28,967 nucleotides of DNA from RGIG3009 sp045578625 (GTDB lineage Bacteria; Bacillota; Clostridia; Oscillospirales; Acutalibacteraceae): contig JAZNKN010000035.1 in NCBI GenBank assembly GCA_045578625.1, positions 1 to 28,967 of the forward strand, read 5' to 3'. The translations under genes were made by a program, and so were the position numbers. The notes under the pieces were generated by a model, which was given only the letters and a program-made list of their open reading frames with translations, ran no database searches and was not told where the DNA came from. Numbering within the stretch: position 1 is the first letter of the stretch; each line of letters starts with the position of its first letter. Shown piece after piece: positions 7,917 through 15,240 of the stretch.

Positions 7917-9303
7917 CAATCAGTTGACCAAAACGCCGATGCCGGAGCAGGACCCGCAGGTACGGGCGGCGAATTTTGATGAGGTTGCGTTGGGCTACAC
8001 CACGGAAATGGCAGTATCGGAGGCACAGCGCTGCTTGAACTGCAAGACGCGTCCGTGCGTGGAGGGCTGTCCGGTCAACGTGCAGATCCCCGATTTTATC
8101 GCGAAGATCCGTGAGGGCGCGTTTGAGGACGCGTATCAGATCATCAGCAGCACGAACGCGCTGCCCGCCGTGTGCGGTCGTGTGTGTCCGCAGGAAAACC
8201 AGTGTGAGTCCCGCTGCGTTCGCGCCATCAAGGGCGAAGCGGTTGCTATCGGTCGTCTGGAGCGTTTTGCAGCCGATTTTCACCGCACGGGGGAAGCGAC
8301 CGCTACTGCCAAGCCCATCGCTCGCAACGGCCACCGCGTCGCAGTGGTGGGCTCCGGTCCTGCGGGGCTTACCTGTGCGGGCGATCTCAATCGCTTGGGC
8401 TATGAGGTCACGGTGTTTGAGGCATTCCACACTGCCGGCGGTGTGCTGATGTACGGCATCCCCGAGTTTCGTCTGCCCAAGGCCATCGTGCAACAGGAGA
8501 TCGACACCCTGCGTGCGGCCGGTGTGGACATGCAGACCAATATGGTCATCGGCAAGGTGCTGTCCATCGACGAGCTGATGGAGCAGGGCTACGAAGCGGT
8601 GTTTGTCGGTAGCGGTGCCGGCCTGCCGAGCTTTCTCGGCATCCCCGGCGAGGGTCTGCTCGGTGTGCTGTCCGCCAATGAGTTTCTCACGCGTATCAAT
8701 TTGATGAAAGCCTACCGTCCGGAATACGACACGCCCGTGCAGCGCGCCAAACGCGTGGCAGTGGTCGGCGGCGGCAACGTCGCGATGGATGCCGCCCGCT
8801 GTGCCAAGCGTCTGGGTGCCCAAGAGGTGACGGTGGTATACCGCCGCAGTGAGGCCGAGATGCCCGCGCGTCTGGAGGAGATCCGGCATGCCAAGGAGGA
8901 GGGCGTTTCGTTTCGCTTCCTCACCGCGCCGGTCGTGGTACACGGCAACGAGGACGGCTTCGTCAGCGCACTGGAGTGCGTGTCGATGGAGCTGGGTGAG
9001 CCGGATGTGTCCGGTCGCCGCCGTCCGCAGGAGATCGCCGGCAGTAACCACCGTATTGAGGTGGATATGGTGATCGCCGCCATCGGCAATTCGCCCAACC
9101 CGCTGATCCGCACCACCACGCCGGGGCTGGAGGCCAACCGCCGCGGGTGCCTGATCGTCAACGAGGAAACGCTGCAGACCACCCGTGAGGGCATCTATGC
9201 CGGCGGTGACGCCGTGACCGGCGCTGCCACGGTGATCCTGGCGATGGGGGCTGGGAAGAAGGCAGCCGCCTCCATCCACGAGTATCTGGGTGGAAAATCC
9301 TGA
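7906..9303 (+). CDS. nfnB: NADPH-binding subunit of NfnAB transhydrogenase (glutamate synthase small-subunit fold)
   Basis: A 465-residue flavoprotein, often annotated as homotetrameric glutamate synthase GltA. The N-terminal Cys-rich domain (RCLNCKTRPCVEGCP, then CGRVCPQENQCESRC) holds two [4Fe-4S] clusters. It is followed by an FAD site (VAVVGSGPAGLTCAGDL) and an NADP site (VAVVGGGNVAMDAARCA), and the C-terminus GIYAGGDAVTGAATVI is the GltD-family flavin motif. With nfnA encoded immediately upstream and overlapping, the assignment to NfnB is better than glutamate synthase; no large GltB-type amidotransferase is nearby. The reaction is endergonic and exergonic electron transfer between NADPH, NADH and ferredoxin. 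It is the last gene of the trkA-nfnB run; no clear terminator follows. Confidence 0.93.
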   Translation: MAVNNQLTKTPMPEQDPQVRAANFDEVALGYTTEMAVSEAQRCLNCKTRPCVEGCPVNVQIPDFIAKIREGAFEDAYQIISSTNALPAVCGRVCPQENQCESRCVRAIKGEAVAIGRLERFAADFHRTGEATATAKPIARNGHRVAVVGSGPAGLTCAGDLNRLGYEVTVFEAFHTAGGVLMYGIPEFRLPKAIVQQEIDTLRAAGVDMQTNMVIGKVLSIDELMEQGYEAVFVGSGAGLPSFLGIPGEGLLGVLSANEFLTRINLMKAYRPEYDTPVQRAKRVAVVGGGNVAMDAARCAKRLGAQEVTVVYRRSEAEMPARLEEIRHAKEEGVSFRFLTAPVVVHGNEDGFVSALECVSMELGEPDVSGRRRPQEIAGSNHRIEVDMVIAAIGNSPNPLIRTTTPGLEANRRGCLIVNEETLQTTREGIYAGGDAVTGAATVILAMGAGKKAAASIHEYLGGKS

Positions 9304-9393
9304 CGAATTTGGTCGATTTATGCAAAACTGCAAAAATTTTCACACCCCGTCAGTGCTTTTTCAACAATTTGAATATTTTTTTAAAAAAAGAGG

Positions 9394-9422
9394 TTGACTT
9401 TTTCAAACGGTCACGATATACT
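9394..9422 (+). promoter_or_regulatory. Promoter of the SigH-like sigma gene
   Basis: TTGACT (9394-9399), a 17-base spacer and TATACT (9417-9422) lie about 50 bases before the TTG start. The AT-rich stretch just upstream (T7A7 near 9375-9389) may act as an UP-like element. Confidence 0.75.
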
Positions 9423-9471
9423 ACGATTATATACGAATACTTTTCGGTAATTTGGCGCGAGGTGAAGTCGG

Positions 9472-10062
9472 TTGCATTCTGCTACAGCTGTTCCCGCATA
9501 TCGGGAATGCAGCGATGAGGAACTGGTCACCCTGGCTTGTGCTGAAAATGAGGAAGCGTTTGCCCGCTTGGTATCCCGCTATTCGGCCTTGTTGCATCGC
9601 CTGTCGGCGCAGTACAGCGGCACATCTCCGCTGGATGCCGAGGATCTGGCGCAGGAGGGCCTGCTTGGTCTCCTGTCCGCCGTGCGGACGTACCGCTCCG
9701 GCGGCGGTGCCGCGTTCGGTACCTACGCCTGCACCTGTATGCGCAACCGTATGCTGTCTGCCGTTCGTCGGTCGCAGGGGATCCCGCCCTTACTGAGCGA
9801 CCCGGACGAGCCTCCTGCCACGGAAGCCGCCGCGGATGACCCCGCTGCGTTGCTGGTCCGTCAAGAGGAGCTGGAAGCACTGCGTACGCATCTGCGCTCA
9901 GCACTGACCGAACTGGAATACCAAGTGCTGATGCGGTATCTGGGTGCCTATTCGTATGAGGAGATCGCCTCCTCACTGTCGATCAGCCGCAAGGCGGTAG
10001 ACAACGCGTTGCAGCGTCTGCGGCGTAAACTGGCGGTTTCTTTTTCTCCATCCCGGCTGTAA
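9472..10062 (+). CDS. Sigma-70 family RNA polymerase sigma factor, SigH-like
   Basis: A 196-residue alternative sigma factor. Region 2 is visible as DLAQEGLLGLLSAVRTY followed by an aromatic/Arg promoter-melting stretch (FGTYACTCMRNRML). Region 4 is ELEYQVLMRYLGAYSYEEIASSL with recognition helix SISRKAVDNALQRLRRKL. The VDNALQR(L/V)(R/K)RKL ending and the weak region 3 are characteristic of sporulation/competence sigma-H, so a SigH-like role in early stationary phase is likely, but the middle part is divergent and another small sigma-70 paralogue is possible. The start is TTG at 9472 with GAGGTGAA upstream; no ATG or GTG fits better. Its promoter is close to consensus sigma-A. The downstream zinc-ribbon gene is 116 bases away and may be read from the same transcript. 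Confidence 0.85.
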   Translation: MHSATAVPAYRECSDEELVTLACAENEEAFARLVSRYSALLHRLSAQYSGTSPLDAEDLAQEGLLGLLSAVRTYRSGGGAAFGTYACTCMRNRMLSAVRRSQGIPPLLSDPDEPPATEAAADDPAALLVRQEELEALRTHLRSALTELEYQVLMRYLGAYSYEEIASSLSISRKAVDNALQRLRRKLAVSFSPSRL

Positions 10063-10085
10063 CGGCATCGCCGTTTAGCAATAAT

Positions 10086-10152
10086 TTTGCCCGAGTAGCT
10101 GAATAAGAGCGCTGCTTGCAAAGGTGTCGGTCTTAGTACGTCGCAGGGCAAA
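10086..10152 (+). ncRNA. Possible structured leader RNA before the zinc-ribbon gene
   Basis: A 7-bp closing helix TTTGCCC (10086-10092) with GGGCAAA (10146-10152) encloses a hairpin formed by GAGTAGC (10093-10099) and GCTGCTT (10111-10117). About 28 unpaired or weakly paired bases follow. It ends 26 bases before the zinc-ribbon ATG, so the expression platform could be translational. I cannot match it to a known riboswitch class; the GAGTAGC segment alone is not enough. Confidence 0.35.
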
Positions 10153-10178
10153 CAATACATCAAAGCGAGGTAAAAACT

Positions 10179-10457
10179 ATGTACGAAGACAAGACCCTGG
10201 TATGCAAGGAATGTGGCGCGGAATTCGTGTTCACCGCCGGTGAGCAGGAGTTCTATGCTGAGAAAGGCTTTGTGAACGAGCCCCAGCGCTGCAAGGCTTG
10301 CCGCGACGCGCGCAAGAACGCTGCGAGACCCGAGCGCGAAATGCACGTTGCCATCTGCGCCAACTGCGGCAAAGAGGCGAAGGTGCCCTTCAAACCCCGT
10401 GAGGATCGCCCTGTATACTGCAGCGAGTGCTTCGCCAGCATGAGAGGCGAAAACTAA
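10179..10457 (+). CDS. Small zinc-ribbon protein
   Basis: A 92-residue cytoplasmic protein with four CxxC knuckles: CKECG near residue 9, CKACR near 39, CANCG near 60 and CSECF near 82. The first half (LVCKECGAEFVFTAGEQEFYAEKGF) matches the probable zinc-ribbon domain common in Clostridia, and the second half is a CxxC-x(n)-CxxC ribbon. It probably binds one zinc per half; the biochemical role of the family is not known to me, though nucleic-acid binding is a fair guess. The start is ATG at 10179 with GCGAGG upstream. It is followed directly by an intrinsic terminator and preceded by a possible structured leader. Confidence 0.85.
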   Translation: MYEDKTLVCKECGAEFVFTAGEQEFYAEKGFVNEPQRCKACRDARKNAARPEREMHVAICANCGKEAKVPFKPREDRPVYCSECFASMRGEN

Positions 10458-10469
10458 TTTTGGTTTTCC

Positions 10470-10500
10470 AAAACCGCCCACTCGGGCGGTTTTCTTTTTT
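10470..10500 (+). terminator. Intrinsic terminator after the zinc-ribbon gene
   Basis: A ten-bp stem AAAACCGCCC (10470-10479) with GGGCGGTTTT (10484-10493), a 4-base loop, then CTTTTTT. Confidence 0.9.
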
Positions 10501-10504
10501 GCGC

Positions 10505-10545
10505 AATAAAACAGCCGTGGTATCCGCACTTGGATACCACGGCTG
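10505..10545 (-). terminator. Intrinsic terminator of galK (minus strand)
   Basis: A 14-bp perfect stem CAGCCGTGGTATCC (10512-10525) with GGATACCACGGCTG (10532-10545). Read on the minus strand it is followed by TTTTATT. It starts 14 bases after the galK stop and converges with the zinc-ribbon terminator. Confidence 0.9.
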
Positions 10546-10558
10546 CTTGTTATACCGT

Positions 10559-11845
10559 TCAGTCGGCCGTGACCGCCACACCGCCGCAGGGGCGGATGAT
10601 GAGGATATGGCAGCTTCCCTTGCCGAAAACGCTCTCCAACGTTTGGGTAAAGGCCTGCAGCTTGTGCTCCGGCACGAAGTTTTGCGTGGTTCCGCCGAAG
10701 CCGCCGCCGTGAACGCGGCAAGCCCCCTCGCCGTCCAGCACGCGCTGTGCCAATGCCAACGCCACAGACAGCCCTTGGAAATGCACCGCGCTATTGGAGT
10801 AGATGTTCTGCAGATACTCAAACGAGGAATGTCCCGATTCGGTAATCAGCCGCAGGAAAGCATCGAAATCGCCGTCCTGCAGCGCCGCGACCTCCTTGCC
10901 GACACGCTCGTTGTCGCCGAAGAAGTGCAGCGCACGCAGCACCGCGCGGTCGCCGCAGGTGCTGCGCAGCTCCGGCAGTTTAGCCAGCACGGCTTCGTAG
11001 GAAGTCTCTCGCAGGAATTCCACGCCCATAGCGTGGGAGATCTTTTTCATCTCGTCGGTGACCGCCGCGTATTCGTGGGTCAGCGCGGCGTGGTTGCCGG
11101 CGGTATCTACGATGCACAGACGGTGTCCGCTCTGCGCAAAGTCAAAGTCCACCTTTTGGACGACGGGGTGCTGGGTATCGGCGAAATCGATGGTGATGAT
11201 ACCGCCCACCGAGGACGCCATCTGATCCATCAGGCCGCATGGCTTGCCGAAATGCACGTTTTCCGCATACTGGGCGATCTGCGCGATCTCCACGGCGCTC
11301 ACGCGACCGCCGTTGTACAGATGGTTCAGCGCGGTGCCGATCAGCACCTCGAATGCCGCCGAGGAGGAGAGACCTGAGCCCTTCAGCACCTCGGAGGTGG
11401 TGTACGCGCGCATACCGCCGACCGTATAGCCCAGCTGCTCAAACCGCGCCGCCACGCCGCGGATCAGCGATGAGGAACGGTTGTATTCGCTTTCGCGTAC
11501 TGCCAGATCGGTAAGGTCAATAACGTCCGGCTTGTAGCCCGCGGACTTGACGTGGATGACAGGCTCCTCCGTCATCGCAGCAACGGCGATGACGTCGAGA
11601 TCGACGCTGCCCGCCACCACGCAGCCGTGGTTGTGGTCGGTGTGGTTGCCGCCGATCTCGGTGCGGCCGGGTGCGGAGAAGAAAAACACATCATCCGCTT
11701 CACCGTACAGCTCGGCATAGGTCTCCAAAGCGTTCTGATAGCGAGTACGCTGATGCATCACGGCATCCTTGCCGTACAGCTTGGTAAAGGTCGCGTCAAA
11801 TTGCCCTGCATTCAGCGCGGCCATGAGTTCTTTGGTACTGCTCAT
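10559..11845 (-). CDS. galK: Galactokinase
   Basis: A 428-residue GHMP kinase that phosphorylates galactose at C1 with ATP, the first committed step of the Leloir pathway. Seen: the galactokinase signature PGRTEIGGNHTDH at residues 59-71, the ATP-binding motif KGSGLSSSAA at 155-164, the catalytic aspartate D207 in CGLMDQMAS, and the third GHMP motif CRVHGGGFGGT near the C-terminus. ATG at 11845 is chosen over ATG 11863 because AAGGAGG lies at proper distance before it, and 11863 lies inside the leader upstream of that site. No other Leloir gene is adjacent, so galK stands as a single-gene unit with its own -10 box and terminator. Confidence 0.94.
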   Translation of the reverse strand: MSSTKELMAALNAGQFDATFTKLYGKDAVMHQRTRYQNALETYAELYGEADDVFFFSAPGRTEIGGNHTDHNHGCVVAGSVDLDVIAVAAMTEEPVIHVKSAGYKPDVIDLTDLAVRESEYNRSSSLIRGVAARFEQLGYTVGGMRAYTTSEVLKGSGLSSSAAFEVLIGTALNHLYNGGRVSAVEIAQIAQYAENVHFGKPCGLMDQMASSVGGIITIDFADTQHPVVQKVDFDFAQSGHRLCIVDTAGNHAALTHEYAAVTDEMKKISHAMGVEFLRETSYEAVLAKLPELRSTCGDRAVLRALHFFGDNERVGKEVAALQDGDFDAFLRLITESGHSSFEYLQNIYSNSAVHFQGLSVALALAQRVLDGEGACRVHGGGFGGTTQNFVPEHKLQAFTQTLESVFGKGSCHILIIRPCGGVAVTAD

Positions 11846-11870
11846 GCTCAATCCTCCTTGCATTGCTTTT

Positions 11871-11876
11871 ATTATA
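11871..11876 (-). promoter_or_regulatory. Probable -10 box of the galK promoter
   Basis: A perfect TATAAT on the minus strand, 25 bases before the galK ATG; no good -35 box is found at the expected distance, so the promoter may need an activator. The sequence upstream to about 12030 contains a perfect 12-bp palindrome, GCGCAATTGCGC (11951-11962), that could be a regulator site. Confidence 0.45.
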
Positions 11877-12033
11877 CAACAACAGGAAGGAAAAGGAAAG
11901 AAAAATTTTTATCGAAACATGAACCAATGTTGGGAGCCGGACTGCGTCTGGCGCAATTGCGCTTTGCCCATCCGTGTGGAACTGATCGCCGCGTCGGCGT
12001 ATCAGCAAAAGTATCGACAAGAATGAGAATAAG

Positions 12034-12068
12034 AAAACGGCTGTTTGGAGCATCCAAACAGCCGTTTT
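12034..12068 (-). terminator. Terminator of the lemA-TPM operon
   Basis: A 15-bp stem AAAACGGCTGTTTGG (12034-12048) with CCAAACAGCCGTTTT (12054-12068). On the minus strand it follows the TPM-gene stop by 7 bases and is followed by a T-rich tract; the opposite strand also has TTTTTT, so it could work both ways. Confidence 0.85.
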
Positions 12069-12075
12069 TTGTCGC

Positions 12076-12870
12076 TTAAAATCCGCGGGAAGCACCGCCG
12101 CCGCCAAAGCCGCCTCCGCCACCGCGGAAACTGCCGCCGCCAAAGCCGCCAAAGCCGCCGTGGTGATGATGGAAACCGCCCATATTGATGAAGATAGGCC
12201 ATCCGCGGCGTCTGCCCACCACGCTCAGCATGGTGAAGATACCGACAAACGCCAGCACAACACCGAGCAGGATCAGCATGGTGATGGGGTCGAGATCATC
12301 CTCGGCCTGCACCTCGTCGATCGGTACATAGTCGGGGTCGACCTCTGCCTCCAGACCGAATTCCAGATACACCTCGTTGATAAGCGCTTCATAGGTCTCG
12401 CGCACACCGGTGTCAAAATCGTCATTTTCAAAGTAGGGTACGGCATAATTGTCCAGAAATTGTCCGGCCTGAGTCGCGGTGATAGCGCCCTCCAAACCGT
12501 AACCGACTTCAATGCGCGCTTCGCGTTCCTCCAATGCCACCAGAAGTAAAACACCGGTATCTTCCTCTTCGTCACCGATGCCCCATTCGCGTCCCAGATT
12601 CAATGCGTAGGTTTCAATATCTTCGCCGTTCATGGAGGAGATCGTCAGTACAACGATTTGCGCCTTGGTTTTTTCCGCCAGCGCCACACCTTTGTTCAAA
12701 ACGATCTGCTCGGTCTCCGCCGACAGGATATCCGCATAATCGTTCACATAAAACGCCTCGGTCGGCTCGGGATACTTATCCTCTTCTTCTGAGCAGCCGG
12801 ACAGTACGGGCAGACACAGCACCAGTACCGCAACCAGCCCCACACTCAAAACAAACTTCCAACGTTTCAT
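12076..12870 (-). CDS. TPM-domain lipoprotein (YgcG family)
   Basis: A 264-residue membrane-attached protein. The N-terminus is a lipoprotein signal (hydrophobic core then LPVLSGC, lipid-modified Cys at 26). The extracytoplasmic TPM domain follows (VNDYADILSAETEQIV, then AQIVVLTISSM and GVLLLVALEEREARIEVGYGLEGAIT), with a transmembrane helix around residues 195-217 and a Gly/His/Phe-rich tail with GGGG runs. TPM proteins are known from Photosystem II repair in plants (TLP18.3) and in bacteria are often paired with LemA; the bacterial function is unclear. It is encoded 5 bases after lemA. The start is ATG 12870 despite a weak ribosome binding site, suggesting translational coupling to lemA. 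Confidence 0.88.
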   Translation of the reverse strand: MKRWKFVLSVGLVAVLVLCLPVLSGCSEEEDKYPEPTEAFYVNDYADILSAETEQIVLNKGVALAEKTKAQIVVLTISSMNGEDIETYALNLGREWGIGDEEEDTGVLLLVALEEREARIEVGYGLEGAITATQAGQFLDNYAVPYFENDDFDTGVRETYEALINEVYLEFGLEAEVDPDYVPIDEVQAEDDLDPITMLILLGVVLAFVGIFTMLSVVGRRRGWPIFINMGGFHHHHGGFGGFGGGSFRGGGGGFGGGGASRGF

Positions 12871-12875
12871 AGCAC

Positions 12876-13460
12876 TTACTTATACAGTTCAGAGATATCG
12901 GGCGTCGTAGTATCCTCGATGGGTGCTTCGTACAGTTCCATTTTCTCAAAACCGAACATACCGGCAATGAGACTGGTGGGGAAGCGACGCAGCTTTACGT
13001 TGTAGGTCTGCACGGTGCTGTTGTAGTCCCTGCGTGCTGTGCTGATCTTGTTTTCAGCCTCGGACACCTCATCCATCAGAGCAAGGACCGGTTTGTCAGA
13101 CTTGATCTCGGGGTTAGACTCCATCAGAGCCAACAGCTGGTTGACCGCCGTACTCAACTCGGCATCGGCAGCCAACTTGTCGTCCATCGAGGTGCTGGCA
13201 GCCAGTGCAGCACGCGCTTCGGTGATCTTATCGTAGATGGCGTTTTCCTGGTCGATATAAATTTTTGCCGAATCCACCAAATTCGGGATCTTAGCGGCAC
13301 GCTCGGACAGACGGGTGTCAATGTTAGACAACGCTGTATTGGCAGCTTCCTCCGCGTTGACCAGACCGTTGTATGCGCTGATACCCCAGATCAGGATGAT
13401 CGCCAACACGGCGACGACAGACAACAGAACGATGGTTCCTTTTTTCATAGCAACTTTCAT
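12876..13460 (-). CDS. lemA: LemA family protein
   Basis: A 194-residue protein with one N-terminal membrane helix (about residues 8-27) followed by a long helical cytoplasmic or extracytoplasmic domain. Family features seen are YNGLVNAEEAANTALSNID (the usual YN.LV...E.V.....W..ID pattern), a helical central part, and near the end YNVKLRRFPTSLIAGMFGF, matching the conserved YN....FP...IA...GF. ATG 13460 is chosen because AAGGAGG lies 9 bases before it; the ATG at 13448 is internal. First gene of a two-gene operon with the TPM lipoprotein, a pairing seen widely. The molecular role is not established. Confidence 0.92.
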   Translation of the reverse strand: MKVAMKKGTIVLLSVVAVLAIILIWGISAYNGLVNAEEAANTALSNIDTRLSERAAKIPNLVDSAKIYIDQENAIYDKITEARAALAASTSMDDKLAADAELSTAVNQLLALMESNPEIKSDKPVLALMDEVSEAENKISTARRDYNSTVQTYNVKLRRFPTSLIAGMFGFEKMELYEAPIEDTTTPDISELYK

Positions 13461-13485
13461 GATTCCATACCTCCTTGGTGATTTT

Positions 13486-13514
13486 AGAATAGCACATCTT
13501 GTCAGAATATTCAA
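13486..13514 (-). promoter_or_regulatory. Promoter of the lemA operon
   Basis: On the minus strand: TTGAAT (13514-13509), a 17-base spacer, TATTCT (13491-13486), 25 bases before the lemA ATG. It diverges from spoIIGA. Confidence 0.65.
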
Positions 13515-13583
13515 GATTTGGGAAATAGTGTTCAAAAATTTTTTACCTTTTGTTTTTCGGCATAAACGCCGCCGTTTCGCCGC

Positions 13584-13589
13584 TATAAT
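13584..13589 (+). promoter_or_regulatory. Probable -10 box of the spoIIGA-sigE promoter
   Basis: A perfect TATAAT 17 bases before the spoIIGA ATG, without a -35 hexamer at 17 bases. That is expected for the Spo0A-activated spoIIG promoter, which in Bacillus has unusual spacing. A sequence with partial match to a 0A box (TTTTTCGGC, 13552-13560) lies at a suitable distance, but the match is weak. Confidence 0.4.
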
Positions 13590-13606
13590 AAAAGGGAGGT
13601 GAGCGT

Positions 13607-14464
13607 ATGCCGGTGATCTATCTCGACGTGCTGATCGTGCTGAATTGGTTTATCGACTACCTGCTTTTGTCGCTGACGGCCCGTCTGCTCCGCTTGCCGA
13701 CGCGCCGTATACGGATGGTGTTGGGCGCTTTGGTGGGCGGGGTCAGCGCGTGTCAACTGCTGCTTACCGTGCCGACGGCGATCTCGGTATTGTTACATAC
13801 ACTCACCGCTGCTCTTATTATGCTCATCGCGTTTCGCTATCATTCGGCAAAAGGCTTCGCGCGGCAGGTCGTGGTATTTTTTTGCCTGTCGGCGTTGCTG
13901 TCGGGGGTCGTGACCGCGCTGTGGTATCTCACCGGCAGCGAAGCGGTGCTGACCAAAAACGGTGTGATCTATTTTGATATTTCGCCGCTGATGCTGACGG
14001 CATTTGCGGTAATCAGCTACGGCGTGATATGTTGGTACGAGCGGCTGACGCACAAGCCGACGCCGCAAGGTTTGGACTACGTGCTGACGGTGGACGACGG
14101 CTGCGGTGTGTGCGAATGTCGGGCGCTGTACGATACCGGTCTGCACCTGCGCGAGCCGTTTTCCGGCTCACCGGTCATCGTGGTGTGCCGCGACGCGCTG
14201 CTGCCGTATCTGCCGCCGACGCTGTGTGAAGCACTGAGCAGTGCCGGTGGCGTGGCGGTATGCCCGACGGTGCGTCTGCGGCTGATACCGTATCGCACCG
14301 TCAGCGGTGAGGGGCTGCTGCCGGCCTTTGTGCCGAATAAGGTCACCTTGCGGGCACTTGGGCGTCCCCCGCGAGATATTACCGGCGTGTACGTGGCGCT
14401 GTCGGAAACCCTTGACCGCGGTGACTATACCGCGCTGATCGGCAGCGACGTTACTGATCTTTGA
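13607..14464 (+). CDS. spoIIGA: Sigma-E processing peptidase SpoIIGA
   Basis: A 285-residue membrane aspartic protease that cleaves the pro-sequence from sigma-E in the mother cell after asymmetric division. Five hydrophobic helices fill the first ~145 residues (VIYLDVLIVLNWFIDYLLL is a typical start), followed by a soluble protease domain with the catalytic D176 in ALYDTGLHLREPFSG. The gene begins ATG 13607 behind AAAGGGAGGTGA and is followed by its substrate gene sigE after 16 bases, as in other endospore formers. Slightly shorter than the Bacillus subtilis protein but complete. Activation in vivo needs SpoIIR from the forespore, not encoded here. Confidence 0.93.
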   Translation: MPVIYLDVLIVLNWFIDYLLLSLTARLLRLPTRRIRMVLGALVGGVSACQLLLTVPTAISVLLHTLTAALIMLIAFRYHSAKGFARQVVVFFCLSALLSGVVTALWYLTGSEAVLTKNGVIYFDISPLMLTAFAVISYGVICWYERLTHKPTPQGLDYVLTVDDGCGVCECRALYDTGLHLREPFSGSPVIVVCRDALLPYLPPTLCEALSSAGGVAVCPTVRLRLIPYRTVSGEGLLPAFVPNKVTLRALGRPPRDITGVYVALSETLDRGDYTALIGSDVTDL

Positions 14465-14480
14465 GAAAGAAGGAACAGCT

Positions 14481-15194
14481 ATGCAAAACCGATGGCTTAT
14501 TCTGTGGCAGCGCCTGCGTCTGCGGTTTTTCAAGCGGATGTGCGAGGGCGTGTACTACATACACGGCGCGGATACGCTGCCGCCGCCCCTGACCGCCGAG
14601 GAGGAGGCCAAAGCCCTCAGCGCCGCCGCGGCGGGGGAGGTCAGCGCGAGGGATACCCTCATCACCCACAATCTGCGTCTGGTAGTGTATATCGCCCGCA
14701 AATTTGAAAACTCCGGCATCGGCATCGAGGATCTGATCTCCATCGGCACCATCGGGCTGATCAAGGCGGTCAGCACCTTTCGTACGGATAAAAATATCAA
14801 GCTCGCGACCTATTCCTCGCGTTGTATCGAGAACGAGATATTGATGTTCCTGCGCAAGAGCGCCCAACTGCGGCACGAGCTGTCCATCGACGAGCCGCTC
14901 AATGTGGATTGGGACGGCAACGAGCTGCTGCTGTCGGATATCCTCGGCAGCGATCCCGATATCGTCAACCGCGGGGTCGAGCAGGAAGCGGAGCGCGATC
15001 TGCTCTTGGAATGTGTGGCCAACCTGCCGCAGCGGGAGCAGACGATCATGCGTCTGCGCTTCGGCATCAACGGCGAAAAGGAGCATACGCAAAAGGAGGT
15101 CGCCGACCTGCTCGGTATCTCGCAATCCTACATTTCCCGCCTGGAAAAGAAGATCATCAAACGCCTCCGCCGCGACATCGAACGCGCCGGTTAG
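14481..15194 (+). CDS. sigE: RNA polymerase sporulation sigma factor SigE (pro-form)
   Basis: A 237-residue mother-cell sigma factor. The N-terminal pro-sequence is basic and amphipathic and ends in EGVYYIHG, so SpoIIGA cleavage is predicted between Y25 and Y26 by analogy with Bacillus. Region 2 reads NLRLVVYIARKFENSGIGIEDL and GTIGLIKAVSTF; the nearly invariant WDGNELLLSDILG linker and region 4, QKEVADLLGISQSYISRLEKK, are diagnostic of SigE. ATG 14481 follows GAAGGAA. It is co-transcribed with spoIIGA. In Bacillus sigG follows in the same direction; here sigG is on the opposite strand, ending 46 bases away. Confidence 0.96.
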   Translation: MQNRWLILWQRLRLRFFKRMCEGVYYIHGADTLPPPLTAEEEAKALSAAAAGEVSARDTLITHNLRLVVYIARKFENSGIGIEDLISIGTIGLIKAVSTFRTDKNIKLATYSSRCIENEILMFLRKSAQLRHELSIDEPLNVDWDGNELLLSDILGSDPDIVNRGVEQEAERDLLLECVANLPQREQTIMRLRFGINGEKEHTQKEVADLLGISQSYISRLEKKIIKRLRRDIERAG

Positions 15195-15240
15195 CGTTCT
15201 GCCTGTGTGCAGGGGCGAGATAAGGCTCCCTCGCCGATGC

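Noticed and set aside
10086..10152. Leader as a yybP-ykoY or THF riboswitch
   Set aside because: Only the GAGTAGC-like segment is shared; the remaining conserved blocks of those classes are missing.
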